From Sisyra terminalis (Eukaryota > Arthropoda > Insecta > Neuroptera > Sisyridae), in assembly GCA_958496175.1 (NCBI GenBank), contig OY292276.1, forward strand, positions 50,295,080 through 50,359,079: a stretch of DNA of 64,000 nt, written 5' to 3'. Position 1 is the stretch's first letter; every line of letters starts with the position of its first letter. Below the pieces are notes generated by a model that made no database searches, was not told the DNA's origin, and saw only the letters and a program-made list of their open reading frames with translations. Below, one piece after another: positions 48,179 through 58,690 of the stretch. Both the position numbers and the translations under genes were made by a program.

Positions 48179-51100
48179 AGCTTCTTGCACAATGTAAAAA
48201 AAAATCTTTTCATCCTTAAAAATACGGAGAAAAGATCGAAAAAGATTTCATTGTAAGATTTTCTTTATTTTATGGGAAACAATGAATTTAAAGTCAACTG
48301 GTACTATTTTTTTTTTGTAGAAAATTAGGGTTTTCTGTTAGTGGCTGAACTGTACAAAGGATAATTTAATATTTTCCATGTAAGGCAAAAACTAAAATTG
48401 TAATGTAGAATAAATTTTTAGCGAAAACAAAGTTAATTCTCGGCATTCTTCCATTGATTTCGTGAATGTATCTCCAGTACTAAGTACGTAGCAAATAATC
48501 AAAAAGTGTTAGAAAGAAATTAAATTCCAAAATGTAGATCTTAAAGAAGAAACGTTTCAAGGAAAATGCTCAAAAAAAAAATTTCAGTTGGCCAATATTG
48601 GCATCCAAACTCCAAACTAAAATTTTTGATTGGTTAATCTTTTCCTCGTACCCAAAAAGTATTGCTAATATGTAAAAGTGGCCTTCATATGCAATTTACA
48701 AAGAAAAGCTGCCATTTTTATCAAATTGATTCTTACTTTTGCTGTAGAAGAAGTTGTTGAATTCATACCAAAATTAATAGTTTACAACATTGAAAATTAG
48801 GACTTGCTGGTTTAATGATATCTATTGGTACACTAGCACCATCTATGATTTTTAAAGTGAACTTAAGTTTTTGGAGATTAACATTGAGTATTGTTCTTGT
48901 TTTTCTGGCGATTTGTAAACTTATTGTAATATAGAGCTTTCATCAAAAATTAGAGCTGCAAAAACATAGGAATCCCGTAAAACTAAAATGGATCAACGAT
49001 AGAAACCGTCGACGTTTGGTATCGTAAAAGTAATATAAATATTACAAAAATTTTATTCTATCATAGATGCTTCTGTTTCTATTCGGTATCTTACATATTT
49101 GTTTTCCCATGCACATATTTTGGTCCACACTAGAGGTACAAATCGATAGACAACCTTGGCCATGCCAATGATTAGCCAAGCATTGGCGAAGCCTCGAAAG
49201 CCTAACTTCGTCTAACTTTTGGCAACCTGAACTTGGTCCAAGATAGGTCTATTCAGCTTTAGCCAAAACTGGAGAGCTTAACATCGACCAATTAAGGGCT
49301 ACTCGAACTTGGACCAAAGCAGGATTACCCTAAAGTGTACAAATTATTCAGGTTGCCCCATTAGAAAAAAAATTACATCATCTGAAGTATTAGCAAATGA
49401 GAATCAGTCTGAATATATTTAAGCATTGTACAGTGATTAAAAAATTGGTACAGTTGGTATTTCAGTTTAAACCATTGAAACATTGTAACCATAGTAACAC
49501 TAACTTTGAAAAATTTAAAAAAAATAAGTGTCAAAAGAGAGAAGGAGAAGAAGGAATAATTTTTATTTATTGTCAATACTCTTGGATAGTATTTATATTT
49601 TCTTATAAACGGCATGAACAATAATTGACAATAGTGATCCGGCACTATAAGGAACTGTATTGAACATTTCATGTTATGCGCATGAACAGCTTAGGTACAC
49701 AAAGATAAAATCCCCTAATTTTGATGTGAAATGTGGAGGGGAGTTCACTCAACTACACTTACCATTGTTGTGAATGTATTTGACATTCTATTTAAATACG
49801 CGTGTTTCTGACACAAGAAATATAAAATTCTTGATTCAAACCGTTTGGGATTGAATAAAGCGAAATAGATTTCACTAAAGGTAAATTAGTCAAACTCCTA
49901 AGGAATTCGATCTCAGAATCAAATTTTTTACAGTGAGTGTATCTATAGTTTATACTTACAATAACATTCGATTTTGATAGATAAAAGGACGCCGGCCGTC
50001 GGTCGTCTGATAATTGTAAATAATTAATTCATTCTAAAATATGGCGTGTTACGTGTTTGCAAGCTATTAAATTCAACATGTCAGTCAAGCAATCGTCGAT
50101 TTATTTGAACGTTAATGTTCCATTATTCCTCGTAAAATAGGTCGATGTGTTTCCAATCTTTTACCAAAAATCTAACATTATCAATATCCCAGTAATGTCT
50201 GAACGAATTATTAAAAAAAAAACATAATGTAAGGGTTGAATATAGGCGCATTGATAATATCTGTCAGAGAAGTATATACATAAATGAATATTGATGTGAG
50301 CTTTTCGATTGTCGATATATTTATGAAAATAAAGGTATACATAGCAGACGCGGCAATTGCCTTTAGTCAAACGTGAAATGTACAAATCGGAAATTCTTTT
50401 CTACTATACAGTTTTCAGACATCATTTGCTCTGTATTATTGATCAAACGCCCTGTCTCGACTTTGATTTCGTTGTAAATTGTACGAATTTATAGTATGAA
50501 GTTGTAAATTGTAAGTTTAAATATAATAAAGCGAATATTTTTTCTTTTCATAAACGATTCGTTTACATGTTCTATTTTTCGTCTAAATGAACTAATCATT
50601 TATCGTTTTCATTGCTACAGTTTTAATAACTGACATTTTACTATCGAAAACTATTAACATTCGTTTACATAAAAAGTTTTATGTATCGATAACCTCGCCC
50701 TGATTTCGTGCAACGAAGGCTTAGGTAACCCGTTTAAGGTAACAATAAGTAATTTCATGTACAAATGAAATTCGTGTTTTTCTTTCCTAAATTCAAAATT
50801 ATTTATGAAAAATCAACTAAATGTATCCATGATTTGCAATTAGGATATAAAAATAATTTAAAGTTTGCCATAAAATTTTATTTTATTCACGTGATTCTCG
50901 TTTTACGATCTATCTGCATCGGCCAAGGTAGTTTTGACTAGTAATTCGGGAATCCACATTTACGAGGTTCTTAATAAATACATTACAGTATTAAGCTATA
51001 CCTAATGCAATAAGTGCATACATTGAAAATGTTGCACTTTTTTTTTCTATTTATAACGAAACTATCATCTTTATAAGCCTTCCATTTAACAACCAATTCG

Positions 51101-51308
51101 TTTAACGTATTAGTCGAAAAGGAATTTAATCGTAAAGTGAGAATTACCCATAAATTTAAAAAAAAAATGGTAAATAGTAAAAATAAAATACCTAATGTAG
51201 CAAGTTTAGTAGGTAATAAAATTTTTTAAAGAATTTGTTTAAACGAAAAAGTGATAGAATTTTGCAACAAATTAAATGAAGAAATAGTAAAATTTATCGA
51301 TAAATTTG
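48179..51308. other. mostly unique AT-rich DNA
   Basis: At 49130-49330 a less AT-rich stretch has recurring CTTGGYCCAA and AGCCAA words, perhaps a decayed minisatellite or element. The remainder shows nothing. Confidence 0.4.
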
Positions 51309-51370
51309 TTGTGTCCATACTTTATATAATATCATTTATTTTTTAGCAGGACAGTGGACTTAAAGGATAT

Positions 51371-51793
51371 TGTAACGTGACGTCTCAAATCTATATTAAG
51401 ATGGCGTTATTCGTTCTTTAATTTCTTTTGGAAATAAATAATCACTTTTACACTTCACAATCACTTTATTAAAACAGTTGTCAAAACAATCCTTAAATGA
51501 CAATAACCACTTTTAATTCAAATCACACTAAAAAAATCGCTTTGTTGTAATGGAAATTCACAATTGAATTTCTATACAGAACTCTCAACTGGCTTGACTG
51601 AGCGTCTTATATACCCGCAACCAAACATTCTAGAATATACTCCAATATTCACCAACGTTCCACCACCTATTAGATGTTTCCAGAACAATCTATATGTACA
51701 TTCGCATTGGTGGGAGAGAGATAGAAGTCACTCAGCCAATCGCGTGCCGGCATGGCACAAAGAGAGAGACGGACTCTGTCCCTTTCTGTTACA
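51371..51793 (-). mobile_element. solo LTR of a Gypsy-type retrotransposon, 423 bp
   Basis: The ends are TGTAAC and GTTACA, with ATAT on both sides (51367-51370 and 51794-51797), a 4-bp duplication typical of Ty3/Gypsy. In the minus orientation it has a TATA box (GGGTATATAAG, complement at 51606-51616), an arthropod-like initiator CTCAGTC about 20 bases later, and AATAAA (complement at 51465-51470). That order, U3-R-U5, sets the strand. No internal gag or pol flanks it, so LTR-LTR recombination has removed them. Confidence 0.8.
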
Positions 51794-51814
51794 ATATAAA
51801 TCCATACACTAATA

Positions 51815-51867
51815 ATTAATTCAGTGACGTTTCGGTCCTTTATTTGACCTTCATCAGGTTTCTTAAT
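51815..51867 (-). ncRNA. intact hammerhead-like ribozyme, family 2
   Basis: On the minus strand CTGATGA (51851-51857), extra A, GGTC/GACC stem II, GAAACGTC ending at 51826. It differs from the 8700 copy in the inner stem I pair: AC before the core and AC after the cut instead of GC and GC, so that base of stem I is weakened here. The outer stem I ATTAA/TTAAT is kept. Confidence 0.68.
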
Positions 51868-51870
51868 ATA

Positions 51871-52777
51871 AAGTATAAAGTAAAATTTATGTTAGATTCA
51901 TTTCTGAAATGGCCCACAATATCATTTGGGTTGGCCACTCCTGATTTAAAATATGCTGATTTTTTGATATCTTAAAAAAGAACCTCGATATTTAATTAAA
52001 TGATTTAATTGATATCGAATTAATGGATCCATTAATACTAAATACTAAATTCGTACCCTTTTTTTCTAAAGAAAAATTAGTTGAACTTAATAACAAAATT
52101 TCTATCAAATCAAGAAAGCTATCTTTAAACTGGAACCAAAAGTATAACCAGAATAAAATATTAGTACAACTATTTAGATTAGACTTGTTTGTGACCTTCT
52201 TTTTGGAGAAACATTAAGGTGTACCTGAAAACGAAATATTATCGAAATCAATAAACCTGTTCTTGTATCGTACGATAGAATTCAGGTAGACAAATATTTA
52301 CATTCAATTTTATCGACCTTTGTTCCAAAATGATCAATATTGTGAGCAAAACTGGTTAAATTCCAAGTTGGTGTAAAAATTGCAAATATTCTTCCTGCTC
52401 TCAACTGATGATATGAAATAATTTAGTGAAAGTTTGAAGGCCAAAATGTATTTATAAATGCATATTCAAAGGTGTCATTTATGGATGCGGAAACATTTGT
52501 AATTGTAAGTACAAATGACAACAAATAATAAATACCTCAAACTGGTTCCAAATTCCTGAACTGTATATTTAAATTTGCTATTCTCTCGTACTATACATTT
52601 TGGCCTTCAAGCTTTTACTATGTTATTTTATATAACCAGTTGAAAGTAGGATTACCGAGTGCTTTGCATTCCATACCAGCTAACAATTAAACTGGTTTCG
52701 AAATTAGCGTGGGGAATCCATACTGACAAAAGCCATAACAAAAATTAAAAGTACTTCAAATTTCATTTTATCCCTTA
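51871..52777. other. AT-rich DNA, no supported gene
   Basis: A 64-aa frame at 52023-52217 shows no domain. Nothing else seen. Confidence 0.4.
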
Positions 52778-52835
52778 CTAACTAATGCCCGCAACTTCGT
52801 CTGTGTGACGTCTATGATGGAATTATTTTCTTTTG
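52778..52835 (-). mobile_element. Helitron-like 3' end, truncated
   Basis: Read on the minus strand, CACACAGACGAAGTTGCGGG is followed by CATTAGTTAG and then T. This is the same hairpin-plus-CTRR layout as the element ending at 6683. No 5' end was recognised upstream on that strand, so only the terminus is called. Confidence 0.5.
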
Positions 52836-54655
52836 AAATTTACATATATAAGATTTATATATCAGAAATTTTATATTCTTACGAAAAACGAGTTCGAATC
52901 TAAAAATTAATATTTTAACGATATAATTTAAAGATTGTTGGTTCATCAACTACATCAATCGATGTACTTCTGAACTATTTTTGATTTAAGTACTTGTTGT
53001 AAAATTGATAAGTTTAAGTGAGTACATTTTAAGTGAATTTTTTCCACCCTCCTCGTCCTCAAATTTATCAAGTCTCAAGTAGTGCATCGTCTTCAAAAAC
53101 AAAGACAACATCCTTCCCATATACCTACTACACTTAAATTCATTTCTAGCCAATATAAATACTTGAAATTTTTCTCATCTTCAAGCTCTTCAAATTACAT
53201 ACAACTAATGTATCATAATGCACCAAATAACATGAAACTTAATCTTTATTTTTCAAACATTCCGTACTATTGAAACGCACCATTAAGCTTATAAACTTTC
53301 AAATTCCTGCAAAAGCTTTCGTAATGGCAAAAGTTTTGTGATTATTTAAACGAAAATTTTATTACGATATTAACTTTCTTACTATTCCAATTCGTCTGAT
53401 GGTATGTGCAAGGAAAGTTTCATGGAAATCTGTTTTAGTTTTATAAATAAAAATTAATTGTTTCAAATATTTACATTTCAAAACAAATATTTAACGATCT
53501 GGTTGGTGATAAATCATCCATAGTGTTTGCATAAAATGAATAATTTTCGCACATTACCGAAAGACATTTAAAATGTGTCACACTGTAACTTAATTCTTTC
53601 GAGAAATAATTGATAACTTCAATTTATTATTCTAAAGAGTAAAAAGCGTTCACGATTCGGTTTTAGTCTCAACATTGTAGAGAAAATCCATCAAATGAAG
53701 TTTATGGTGTTTTTTTATTGCGCTAAGAAAAATCATTTTACGATGTAATTTTCTTGAATTTTCAGGCCACGCCATTATCATAATGGCAAGTTTTAAATTT
53801 ATATTTTTCGGGATTAGTTTTATTGTCTTTAAATATACTAATGTATATTATATGATGTTTAAATCCTATAGATTAAAACTTATGTGAACAGATGAAATAT
53901 TACAAATTCGCAGAACTAAATCGAGGTCATTGGAAATTAATACTATCATCCTGCGATAATTAATTTATGTGCGGGGAAAAATTGATGTTCAGGATATATC
54001 GTTAGTGATTAAATTGAATCCACCTCCCAAGCTAATTCCGGAAATGAAAAGAAACATTTGCAATGCATTAGACAAACGGGTAATAGAGTGATTTTTAATT
54101 AAAACGAATTGTACACAAAATAAATTAATGGAAGTTCTAATTATTGCGACGTTGTTGACCCAGCGCAAACGTGTTCACGATTGCCTTATAAATTTAGTAG
54201 CGACTACCTTGTTAAATGTGAGTTTTTACTTAACTCATGTGATTTAAAACTGGAGCAAATAATTTTTTATCGCAAATGCTTAAATTTCTAGAAATATTTT
54301 AGAATAATTGTAGGGAAATGAATAATTTGCAGCCCTCATATTTTAATAATAATAATTGCATACAGAAATATTCCATAGATAAAGGATACCGTGTAACCTT
54401 TACATAAATTATTGAATTTCCGTCAAATTTATTCGGAGAAAAACGTTGAAGAAAATATCTTCTAAAACCAGTTATCCATTCCTTACCGCTGAAAAAAAAC
54501 CTTTGGTCATTTTTAAATTTACTCGATTAATAATGCATTTGAAAACTATAATATAAATCTTCATAGTTTTCTTATCTTTTCCGCCTAGAAAGTTAAATTC
54601 ATAGAAAAATATTTTCCATAGATCCAACTACAAAATTAGTACATGAATAATGTAG
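52836..54655. other. AT-rich DNA, no supported gene
   Basis: Probably egh intron or flank. No exon of egh could be recognised here. Confidence 0.4.
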
Positions 54656-55180
54656 ATTAGACTGGGCCAAAAAAATCGACTATTTTTTTTTTTTTTGAAC
54701 AATACATCGAAAATATTGTTCAAGGTGACAAAAAAAGAATGTCGGAAAGGTTTGAGCCCTTAATATTAATATTAAGAAGTCTATCATCTTTAATTTCGAT
54801 TTTTTATTTGTGCTGCAATTTTTGCGTCATTGCTGTCAAACTATCAGGGTAAAAAAATTCATATGCACATATATTTATAGAAAATTAAATTCCCTACAAA
54901 AAACGTCTTATTGAAAATTTTTGCCAGACACGCCGTTTCCGAATAATCAAGCTTTAAACATTGATATAATTTTTAGATTTATCTTATTTATTTTGGAATT
55001 TTGTAACTAACGAATAAATAATTATATAGAAATGAACATTATAGATTCTTGAAGGGAATTTAATGCTCTACAAAAAAGGTCTCTTAACGTTTTTACATAA
55101 AATCATTTTCTCAAAAGTTATTCACAATTAAAGTTGAAGGAAAAATTAAATTATTGTTTTCTTCGTTGTTGAACCAATTT
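54656..55180. repeat. palindromic repeat family B, truncated copy
   Basis: It shares with 41401-42190 the start TAGACTGGGCCAAAAAAA and the same ordered words through CTCTTAACGTTTTTACAT. Its central segment (GTTATTCACAATTAAAGTTG to CGTTGTTGAACCAATTTTGA) is in the opposite orientation to that of the other copy. The second arm is absent. Confidence 0.75.
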
Positions 55181-56025
55181 TGAACGTGAAACTAATTTTA
55201 TTACTTAAAACTTTTCCGGCGCAACAAAAGTATTCGCGGATCACCCGAAAATCTCCGCGAATCACCAGTGGTCTGCAGACCACCGATTAAGAATCTAGCC
55301 TCTTACTCTGCCGCTGCGTTTTAAATTTGGTACCAATATCGGAGATAAGTCCTAGAAGTATCCTAATCTTAAAATTTTTCATTCGTCTCATTATCTTAAA
55401 GCTCACATTTTTGAAGATTTCACTTCTATCAGGTGTGACCTGTACTAAGATAAATAAGTGACCCCGGAAATTTCGTTACTTAATAATATTTTTTTCAATT
55501 TGTATTTGATTTAATTTTTTTAGTTATTATTCGCCCCTACTGTTTTATTTTAGTCACGGGACTACATTTTTTGCATGAAACTGCAACTAGCAACTGCCTG
55601 AAAATGCACCATTTTCGAAGATAAGATGGATATACCTACGATGAAGTGATTTCTAAATGGTCCTATACAAATTTATGGACCATTTAGCAATTGTATTTAT
55701 GAGCGAATACGAAACAGATGTGAAACTAATTTTATTACTTGAAAACTTTTCCGGCTCATACAAGTCTTCGCGGACCACCTGAAAATCTCCACGAACTAAC
55801 AGTGGTTCGCTGACCACCGATTGAGAAATTAGGCTCTATACTATGTCTCTGCGTTTTAAACTTGGTACCAATATTATCGGAGATAAGCCCTACAGTGATC
55901 CTAATCCTGAAATTTTTCATTCTTAAAGCTTATCTTAAAGCTCACATTTTTGAGGATTTCACTTCTATCAGGTGTGACCTGTACTAAGATATAATTGACC
56001 CTGGAAATTCAGTTAGGATTTAATT
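55181..56025. repeat. direct duplication, offset about 535 bp, hAT-like
   Basis: Two units share TGAAACTAATTTTATTACTT, AAAACTTTTCCGGC, CCACCGATT, GGTACCAATAT, ATCGGAGATAAG and CTATCAGGTGTGACCTGTAC. The words GCGGACCACC and CAGTGGTYYGCWGACCACCG resemble the ends of hAT-derived repeats. The second unit stops about 115 bp before the egh acceptor. Confidence 0.75.
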
Positions 56026-56112
56026 TTTTTAGTTATTAATCGGACGGAACCCTTAATACACAAACTCTACTCCCTCATTTAACCATTTTTATCAGATTAA
56101 TTAATGGAGTAA

Positions 56113-56140
56113 ACTAATGGCTTTTCTGTGGTTGTTACAG
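56113..56140 (+). promoter_or_regulatory. egh intron branch point and 3' splice site
   Basis: ACTAAT (56113-56118) fits an insect branch point, and TTGTTACAG ends at 56140, 22 bases later. The ATG at 56117 lies within this signal and is not the protein start. Confidence 0.8.
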
Positions 56141-56710
56141 GTGGCAGCTGAAAAACAAGTATCGTTCGATAATGGTTTGGATGGTTCCGTGGCTGAAGAT
56201 TGTTATTTTGCAATGAAAGCATACAAACAAGGCTACTCATTCAATTTTGTCGAGGGCGAGATGTGGGAAAAATCACCGTTCACGTTATGGGATTTTGTAC
56301 AACAGCGCAAAAGGTGGCTCCAGGGAATACTGTTGGTGGTGCACTCGAATGGCATTCCAATATGGTACAAAATGTTGCTGGCTATTTCGTGCTATTCGTG
56401 GGTCACACTACCCTTATCAACATCGAACGTCATCCTCGCAGCTCTCTGTCCCATCCCCTGTCCAGCTTTCATCGACTTCATTTGCGCTTTTAGCGGTGCC
56501 GTTAACATTTACATGTACGTGTTCGGTGTAGTCAAATCATATTCGTTATATCGATTTGGAATGTGTCGATTTGTGTTGTGTATTTGTGGAGCGCTGTCCA
56601 CAATCCCCTTCAACATCCTCATTGAAAACATCGCCGTCATTTGGGGCCTCTTCGGGAAAAAACATAAATTCTATGTCGTTAATAAAAATGTGCTAAAAAT
56701 TGACGTTTAA
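56141..56710 (+). CDS. egh: egghead beta-1,4-mannosyltransferase, terminal exon (partial)
   Basis: Egghead adds mannose from GDP-mannose to glucosylceramide, making the mannosyl-glucosylceramide core of arthropod glycosphingolipids; in flies it acts upstream of brainiac in egg-chamber and nervous-system development. The exon gives 189 residues and a TAA stop. Visible features are the GT-2 catalytic acid pair E19-D20 in GSVAEDCYF, the EGEMWEKSPF loop, and the Q55-x2-R58-W59 motif in QQRKRWLQG. Three hydrophobic segments follow at about 79-104, 109-131 and 141-171, and the tail is GKKHKFYVV. The exon starts at the acceptor after 56140, phase 0. The N-terminal membrane segment and nucleotide-binding half must be encoded upstream. 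I could not find those exons in the preceding 56 kb, so introns are long or the exons lie outside. No damage is seen, so it should be functional. Confidence 0.93.
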   Translation: MAAEKQVSFDNGLDGSVAEDCYFAMKAYKQGYSFNFVEGEMWEKSPFTLWDFVQQRKRWLQGILLVVHSNGIPIWYKMLLAISCYSWVTLPLSTSNVILAALCPIPCPAFIDFICAFSGAVNIYMYVFGVVKSYSLYRFGMCRFVLCICGALSTIPFNILIENIAVIWGLFGKKHKFYVVNKNVLKIDV

Positions 56711-57176
56711 AACAATTTAATATTATTGAAATTAATTTATTATTAAATCAATTATTTTTCCAACAGAAAAAGAAAAACATTTGGTTTCAATTCCTTGTTT
56801 TTGTGTATACCTAGAGAATGTAAAAACGGTATGCTTCTGTGTTTGTTGAAAATTTCGATGTAAAAAAAAACTAATTATAATTTACAAAAATGTTATTTAT
56901 ACGTTAAATCACCTCTCTTTGATTTCAATATTACTTATTAGATGTGTACCAAGAAGGCATTACATTAAATATATCGCTGAACTTAATACAAATTAGCTAA
57001 TTCGAGCGCTTATTCGAAACCGGAATGGAATCAACCTTTCCACACATCTAATATTTAAAGAAAAATATTTCAAGTAGACATTCTTCACAACAGTCAAAAT
57101 CTAGTGTAAATAATTTTTAAATGAAAATATACTTCAAACTTAATCAATTTTTTCCATTGTACGTTCCTATATATTT

Positions 57177-57182
57177 AATAAA
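57177..57182 (+). terminator. candidate egh poly(A) signal
   Basis: AATAAA lies about 470 bp after the egh stop. A second AATAAA is at 57489-57494. Which one is used cannot be told. Confidence 0.5.
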
Positions 57183-57785
57183 ATTATTATTACATTACGT
57201 GAATTCAAATTGAGAGTTTTTATTATGACTTTGTTACACAGTAAACTATATCCTTCCTCCCCTTTTTCTGTCGTAATTTCAATGTACTTTGAGTTCTAGT
57301 GTGACTAAGTTGGTGATTTCGTTACGGTAAGTTCTTCATTGAGTTGAAAAAAAAATGTTAATTCAATTAGACGACAAAATGATATTTTTCGAGAATTCTT
57401 TTTTATAATTTGTTGAGTATTTAGTTGGGAAAATATGTACGGGGTCATCGTAAATAACCAGAAAATCTGTATGTTAAACAATAAATTCAATAAAGTATTT
57501 AAGATAAATCACAACGTTGTTTTATTTTTCCTCATATCTTTTCCACAAAATTGATCGAAATCTTAAGTCGAGAAATTTTTTATAAAATCAATGAAAAAAA
57601 AAGGAATTGTAATCCGAAAAGTCATTAGATTTGTGTTAAAAATAACTGGACATTATGAAATCATACTAATGTTATCATTAGATTTTTTCGCTGACTTTGT
57701 ACAGTTAAACTGTTTATACCATATATCAAATAAATTGTGGTCTTATTTATGTAATATAATTTACAGAAGTAAACCATAAGCATAA
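57183..57785. other. egh 3' flank, no other feature
   Basis: Short frames here are AT-driven and have no domain. Confidence 0.4.
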
Positions 57786-58020
57786 AGTTGAACAAAAGTT
57801 CAAACAAATGAATCTACTGACGTATTTCGATTGCTAAGCATCTTCATCAGTGATCATCAAGTAGTGTTGGATTGCGCCGTAATTGTTATGTAATGAGTCA
57901 CTCAGCAGTTACAGAATAATCCAATACTACTTGATGATCAATGATGATATTGCTTGGCAATCAAATTACGTATCTGGGTAATACATCAGTAATTCATTTG
58001 TTTGAATTTTTGTTCAAATT
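57786..58020. repeat. inverted repeat of two decayed family-7 ribozyme units
   Basis: The arms share TGAACAAAAGTTCAAACAAATG on the left and its complement on the right, and CAATACTACTTGATGATCA in the middle. Each arm carries a ribozyme-like core, minus at 57819-57850 and plus at 57941-57972, with 5' sides facing each other, as in the other loci. Confidence 0.75.
57819..57850 (-). ncRNA. hammerhead-like motif, family 7, partly decayed
   Basis: Minus strand: CTGATGA, extra A, stem II GATGC/GCAATC with one bulged base, then GAAATACGTC. The stem III segment is two bases longer than in other families and stem I does not pair cleanly next to the core. The plus-strand mirror copy has lost C3 and the G of GAAA. 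Confidence 0.4.
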
Positions 58021-58434
58021 TTTTGTCAAATGTTAATAGTTTATTTCTACAAATTGTATTATGTAAATAAGGCCATGATATATGTCATATATTGTTTAAA
58101 CATACTAATTTCGTTAATATCTTGATCTTCTATCCTTCCAGTCTTCTAAGTTTTGTGATGTCATTTCCCTTGTTTCCCTATTCTGTGCTAGATGTGCAGT
58201 TTCAAGCTATAAGTGTATAATTAGCTCTTTCACACGATAATACGGTGTGGGGAATCTTCCTCTGCTATGTTTGCCTTCCACTTTCCCTTATTTTTAATTT
58301 TTCCAACTATTTTGAGTTTTATTTCTCCAGTTGTCCTTGTCATATCACTGAAGAACTGCAAGTATGTCTTGTTTATTCTACAGAATATTCACCGATAACC
58401 AAGTGTAAAGAAAGCACTAGGAAAACCACAGATT
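58021..58434. other. AT-rich DNA, no feature seen
   Basis: No recognised gene or repeat. Confidence 0.4.
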
Positions 58435-58690
58435 AGCTCCAAAATGGTCTGGAGGTGTAAAGGTGCCCTTACAATCCTGGCCACCAAAAACAAGGTCAAC
58501 TTGGTATAGGTGCTGGGACATACCTACAGGTTTTAAGAGTAACAAAAGGGCTGATGTCCTTGCCTGACAAGGATCCCGAACATTATTCACAGGTTCACAG
58601 CCTCTACTTGGTGTTATAAGATCGAAAGTAAAAAATACCATCGAAAAATGGATTTATTAACCACCGAGCAAAAGCACAGTAATAGAATGG
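58435..58690 (+). pseudogene. LINE RNase H domain relic
   Basis: Broken frames read ALTILATKNKVNLV then VLGHT, and after a frameshift near 58524 TGFKSNKRADVLA then GSRTLFTGSQPLLGV. The pattern W/V-V-P-G-H-x-G-x-x-x-N-x-x-A-D-x-L-A followed by F-x-G-x-x-P is that of the RNase H domain of I- or Jockey-type LINEs. At least three stops and one frameshift show it is dead. No reverse transcriptase part was found next to it. Confidence 0.65.

Larger units (their letters stand above)
51309..51870 (-). repeat. family-2 ribozyme unit split by a solo LTR
   Basis: The unit matches 8503-8640 in order: TTGTGTCCATAC, TTTTTTAGCAGGACAGTGGAC, TTAAAGGATA, then after the LTR TAAATCCATACACTAATAA and the minus-strand ribozyme. 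Joining the outer parts across the insertion gives the same order as the uninterrupted unit. Confidence 0.8.

Noticed and set aside
49373..49672. 99-aa minus and 75-aa plus overlapping frames
   Set aside because: Both are rich in residues dictated by AT content, have no domain, and overlap each other on opposite strands.
51564..51812. 82-aa frame
   Set aside because: It lies within the solo LTR and reads across its border into the ribozyme unit.
56117..56140. ATG-initiated extension of the egh frame
   Set aside because: The eight codons from the ATG overlap a branch point and a polypyrimidine tract with acceptor AG at 56140, and do not resemble the protein. The real exon starts at 56141.
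56200..56531. Two alternative frames of 94-97 aa inside the egh exon
   Set aside because: They are out-of-frame shadows of a strongly conserved coding exon.
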